DNA from: an uncultured Alphaproteobacteria bacterium
GTDB lineage: Bacteria; Pseudomonadota; Alphaproteobacteria; UBA7887
DNA: 7,919 bases
Assembly (NCBI GenBank): GCA_913044255.1
Contig: CAJWOI010000116.1
Location: 1 to 7,919 of the forward strand
Direction of reading: 5' to 3'
Shown here: in pieces, positions 6,477-7,919 of the stretch
Numbering within the stretch: the stretch's first letter is position 1
Layout of the letters: each line of letters begins with the position of its first letter
Made by a program: the position numbers and the translations under genes
Notes under the pieces: generated by a model
What the model saw: only the letters and a program-made list of their open reading frames with translations
The model's database searches: none
What the model was told of the DNA's origin: nothing

Positions 6477-6535
6477 AGGAACTGGAAACAGCGCCTCGTA
6501 CAACGGCACGTGCCTGTGTTGAGGTTTATTTCCGC

Positions 6536-6564
6536 TTGCCGTACTCCTGTCTCAACTTTAGAAC
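6536..6564 (+). promoter_or_regulatory. Weak candidate promoter before the second LLM gene
   Basis: In the 152-bp gap after the SDR gene, TTGCCG (6536-6541) and TAGAAC (6559-6564) are separated by 17 bp, each matching four of six sigma-70 consensus bases. A palindrome GGCACGTGCC lies just upstream at 6505-6514. The match is only modest, and read-through from the upstream genes is equally possible. Confidence 0.22.
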
Positions 6565-6617
6565 AAGTGGGTATGAAAGACTCGTTGAGTGCCAATTATT
6601 ACAAGGCATCAATTAAA

Positions 6618-6624
6618 AAGGTGA
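6618..6624 (+). promoter_or_regulatory. Ribosome binding site of the second LLM gene
   Basis: AAGGTGA precedes two adjacent in-frame starts, GTG at 6626 and ATG at 6629. AAGG is 7 nt from the ATG but only 4 nt from the GTG, so the ATG is preferred. Confidence 0.65.
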
Positions 6625-6628
6625 CGTG

Positions 6629-7669
6629 ATGCGACTAGGTTTGCAATTAAGTTTGGCTGGTCCGAAGTTTGCGATTGACATGGACATAGTTCGTGATGCG
6701 GAAGCGCTGGGTTTTGATTCGGTATGGACCGGGGAAGCTTATGGATCCGATGCAGTGACACCTATCGCATGGGTGCTTGCCCATACCTCTCGTATCAAAG
6801 CCGGAACCGCGATTATGCAAATACCCGGCCGGACCCCTGCGATGGCAGCCATGACAGCGATGACATTACAGGCCCTATCGGGTGGCCGCTTTATTATGGG
6901 CATTGGGCCGTCGGGACCGCAGGTTGTTGAGGGATGGCACGGTGTGCCCTATGGAAAGGCGCTTACGAGGACCAGAGAATACATTTCAGTCATCCGCAAG
7001 ATCTTAGCTCGGGAGAGTGCAGTAGAATTCAAGGGAGAATATTACGAACTTCCCTACACTGGCCCTGGGGCTAGTGGGCTTGGAAAACCGTTGCGCAGTA
7101 TTATCCGAGGTGATCCGGCGCTAAAAATCTACACCGCCGCAATTACCCCTAATGGCGTTCGTACGAGTGCGGAGGTGGCCGATGGTGTGTTCCCATTTTT
7201 CACTGATCCTGAAAACTTTGAGATTTTTGCCGGGCCAATCAAAGAGGGATTTTTAAAAGCCGGTAACGGGAAATCCCTGAAGGATTTCGAGGTTTTGCCG
7301 CTAGTTCACGTCACGATCGGAGATGATCTCGATGCCTGCCGTTTGCCCACGAAACAATTTCTTGCTCTCTACGGCGGTGGCATGGGTGCGCGTGGAAAGA
7401 ATTTTTACAATGATCATATCAAGCGTTTGGGCTACGAAGAGGCAGCAGTTAAGATTCAGGACCTTTATTTAGAGGGCCAGAAAGGTGCGGCGATTGGAGC
7501 AGTTCCAGACGAACTGGTAGACCAGGTAGCATTGGTTGGCTCTAAAGACCGTATCCGCGATCGCCTGGGTGCGTGGAAAGAAGCGGCGGAACGGCTGCAA
7601 GTAGGGACCATGGTGGTCCCAGCATCTGACCCAGATACGCTTCAGTTCCTTGCGGAGGAATTACTCTAA
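6629..7669 (+). CDS. LLM-class F420-dependent oxidoreductase (Rv3520c-like)
   Basis: This 346-aa second luciferase-like oxidoreductase is clearly different from the one at 4572. Its N-terminus MRLGLQLSLAG, then DAEALGFDSVWTGEAYGSD, and KAGTAIMQIPGRTPAMAAM are typical LLM strands. SGGRFIMGIGPSGPQVVEGW replaces the usual GxGxGW motif with the GPSGPQV variant seen in the mycobacterial Rv3520c-type family. The later KIYTAAITPNGVRTSAEVADG and the C-terminal VPDELVDQVALVG are also of that type. From established knowledge, Rv3520c lies in the cholesterol-catabolism region of M. tuberculosis and is annotated as F420-dependent. A specific role here is only inferred. It follows the SDR by 152 bp and precedes the FO synthase gene by 105 bp on the same strand. 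The protein is full-length and soluble, and the substrate is unknown. Confidence 0.87.
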   Translation: MRLGLQLSLAGPKFAIDMDIVRDAEALGFDSVWTGEAYGSDAVTPIAWVLAHTSRIKAGTAIMQIPGRTPAMAAMTAMTLQALSGGRFIMGIGPSGPQVVEGWHGVPYGKALTRTREYISVIRKILARESAVEFKGEYYELPYTGPGASGLGKPLRSIIRGDPALKIYTAAITPNGVRTSAEVADGVFPFFTDPENFEIFAGPIKEGFLKAGNGKSLKDFEVLPLVHVTIGDDLDACRLPTKQFLALYGGGMGARGKNFYNDHIKRLGYEEAAVKIQDLYLEGQKGAAIGAVPDELVDQVALVGSKDRIRDRLGAWKEAAERLQVGTMVVPASDPDTLQFLAEELL

Positions 7670-7763
7670 CTGTGTACGTATAGATTAATTATATGCGATT
7701 TAACATGTATCGTTACGGAGTTTTTAATTGTGCGTGAATGTCCTGGACGGTAGCACGTTTCAA

Positions 7764-7771
7764 AGGGGGAG
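7764..7771 (+). promoter_or_regulatory. Strong ribosome binding site of the FO synthase gene
   Basis: AGGGGGAG lies just before the GTG at 7775, with about 5 nt between the last G of the G-run and the start. It supports GTG as the initiation codon of this gene. Confidence 0.7.
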
Positions 7772-7774
7772 ATA

Positions 7775-7919
7775 GTGATTTTAGCCGCTGAGCTGCGCGA
7801 GATTGCACGGGAGCTGGATCTGTCCGAGTTGATTGCCCGAGCAGGTTTTCTTCGCGACCAGGGCCACGATACAATCCAGACTTATTCGCCCAAGGTTTTT
7901 ATTCCTCTCACGAAACTCT
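7775..7919 (+). CDS. cofG: FO synthase, CofG subunit or FbiC N-terminus (3' truncated by the window)
   Basis: Only 48 codons are inside the window. They read MILAAELREIARELDL, then LRDQGHDT and TYSPKVFIPLTKL, and the next codon would be expected to begin the radical-SAM cluster (C-R-D-x-C-x-Y-C). YSxKVFIPLTxL immediately before that cluster is the hallmark of the 7,8-didemethyl-8-hydroxy-5-deazariboflavin synthase CofG domain. That domain works with CofH to make FO from tyrosine and the riboflavin precursor 5-amino-6-ribitylamino-uracil. Whether this is a separate CofG or a fused CofG-CofH (FbiC) cannot be seen. The GTG start is supported by a strong Shine-Dalgarno. It lies 105 bp after an F420-type LLM gene, linking cofactor biosynthesis with its users. 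The ORF is short, but the motif is specific. Confidence 0.8.
   Translation, partial: MILAAELREIARELDLSELIARAGFLRDQGHDTIQTYSPKVFIPLTKL

Overview
The window looks like chromosomal DNA from a bacterium of moderate GC content that makes or uses the deazaflavin cofactor F420. Two separate genes encode luciferase-like (LLM) F420-type oxidoreductases. The last gene, cut by the right edge, opens with the N-terminal signature of FO synthase (CofG/FbiC), the enzyme that builds the F420 chromophore. The taxon cannot be fixed from the sequence. An uncultivated proteobacterium or a similar environmental lineage fits better than a high-GC actinomycete, but this is inference. There are no mobile elements, tRNAs, rRNAs or CRISPR arrays.

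Left part (1-2092). A gamma-carbonic-anhydrase-like left-handed beta-helix protein, truncated by the left edge, converges on a two-gene minus-strand operon. That operon encodes an M19 (membrane dipeptidase) family protein, followed 54 nt later by a small cupin. Its leader, at about 1907-2030 on the minus strand, contains a very clear match to the 3' half of the TPP (THI-box) riboswitch aptamer. A CUGAGA motif lies further upstream. Complementary hexamers around the leader could form alternative pairings. A thiamine-pyrophosphate switch in front of a dipeptidase-cupin operon is the most unusual feature of the window.

Middle part (2093-4409). Divergent from that operon is a 466-aa homologue of DpgC, the cofactor-independent crotonase-fold dioxygenase of dihydroxyphenylglycine biosynthesis. 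It converges on a minus-strand crotonase that lacks both hydratase glutamates but keeps a PaaG-like aspartate, so it is more likely an isomerase than a hydratase.

Right part (4410-7919). After a 162-bp divergent spacer come four plus-strand genes: an LLM oxidoreductase, an SDR of the Hsd4A / peroxisomal MFE-2 type, a second LLM oxidoreductase resembling the Rv3520c family, and the start of cofG/fbiC. Together with the crotonases, this suggests acyl-CoA (possibly ring or side-chain) metabolism using F420 chemistry, next to a cofactor biosynthesis gene. No substrate can be read from the sequence.
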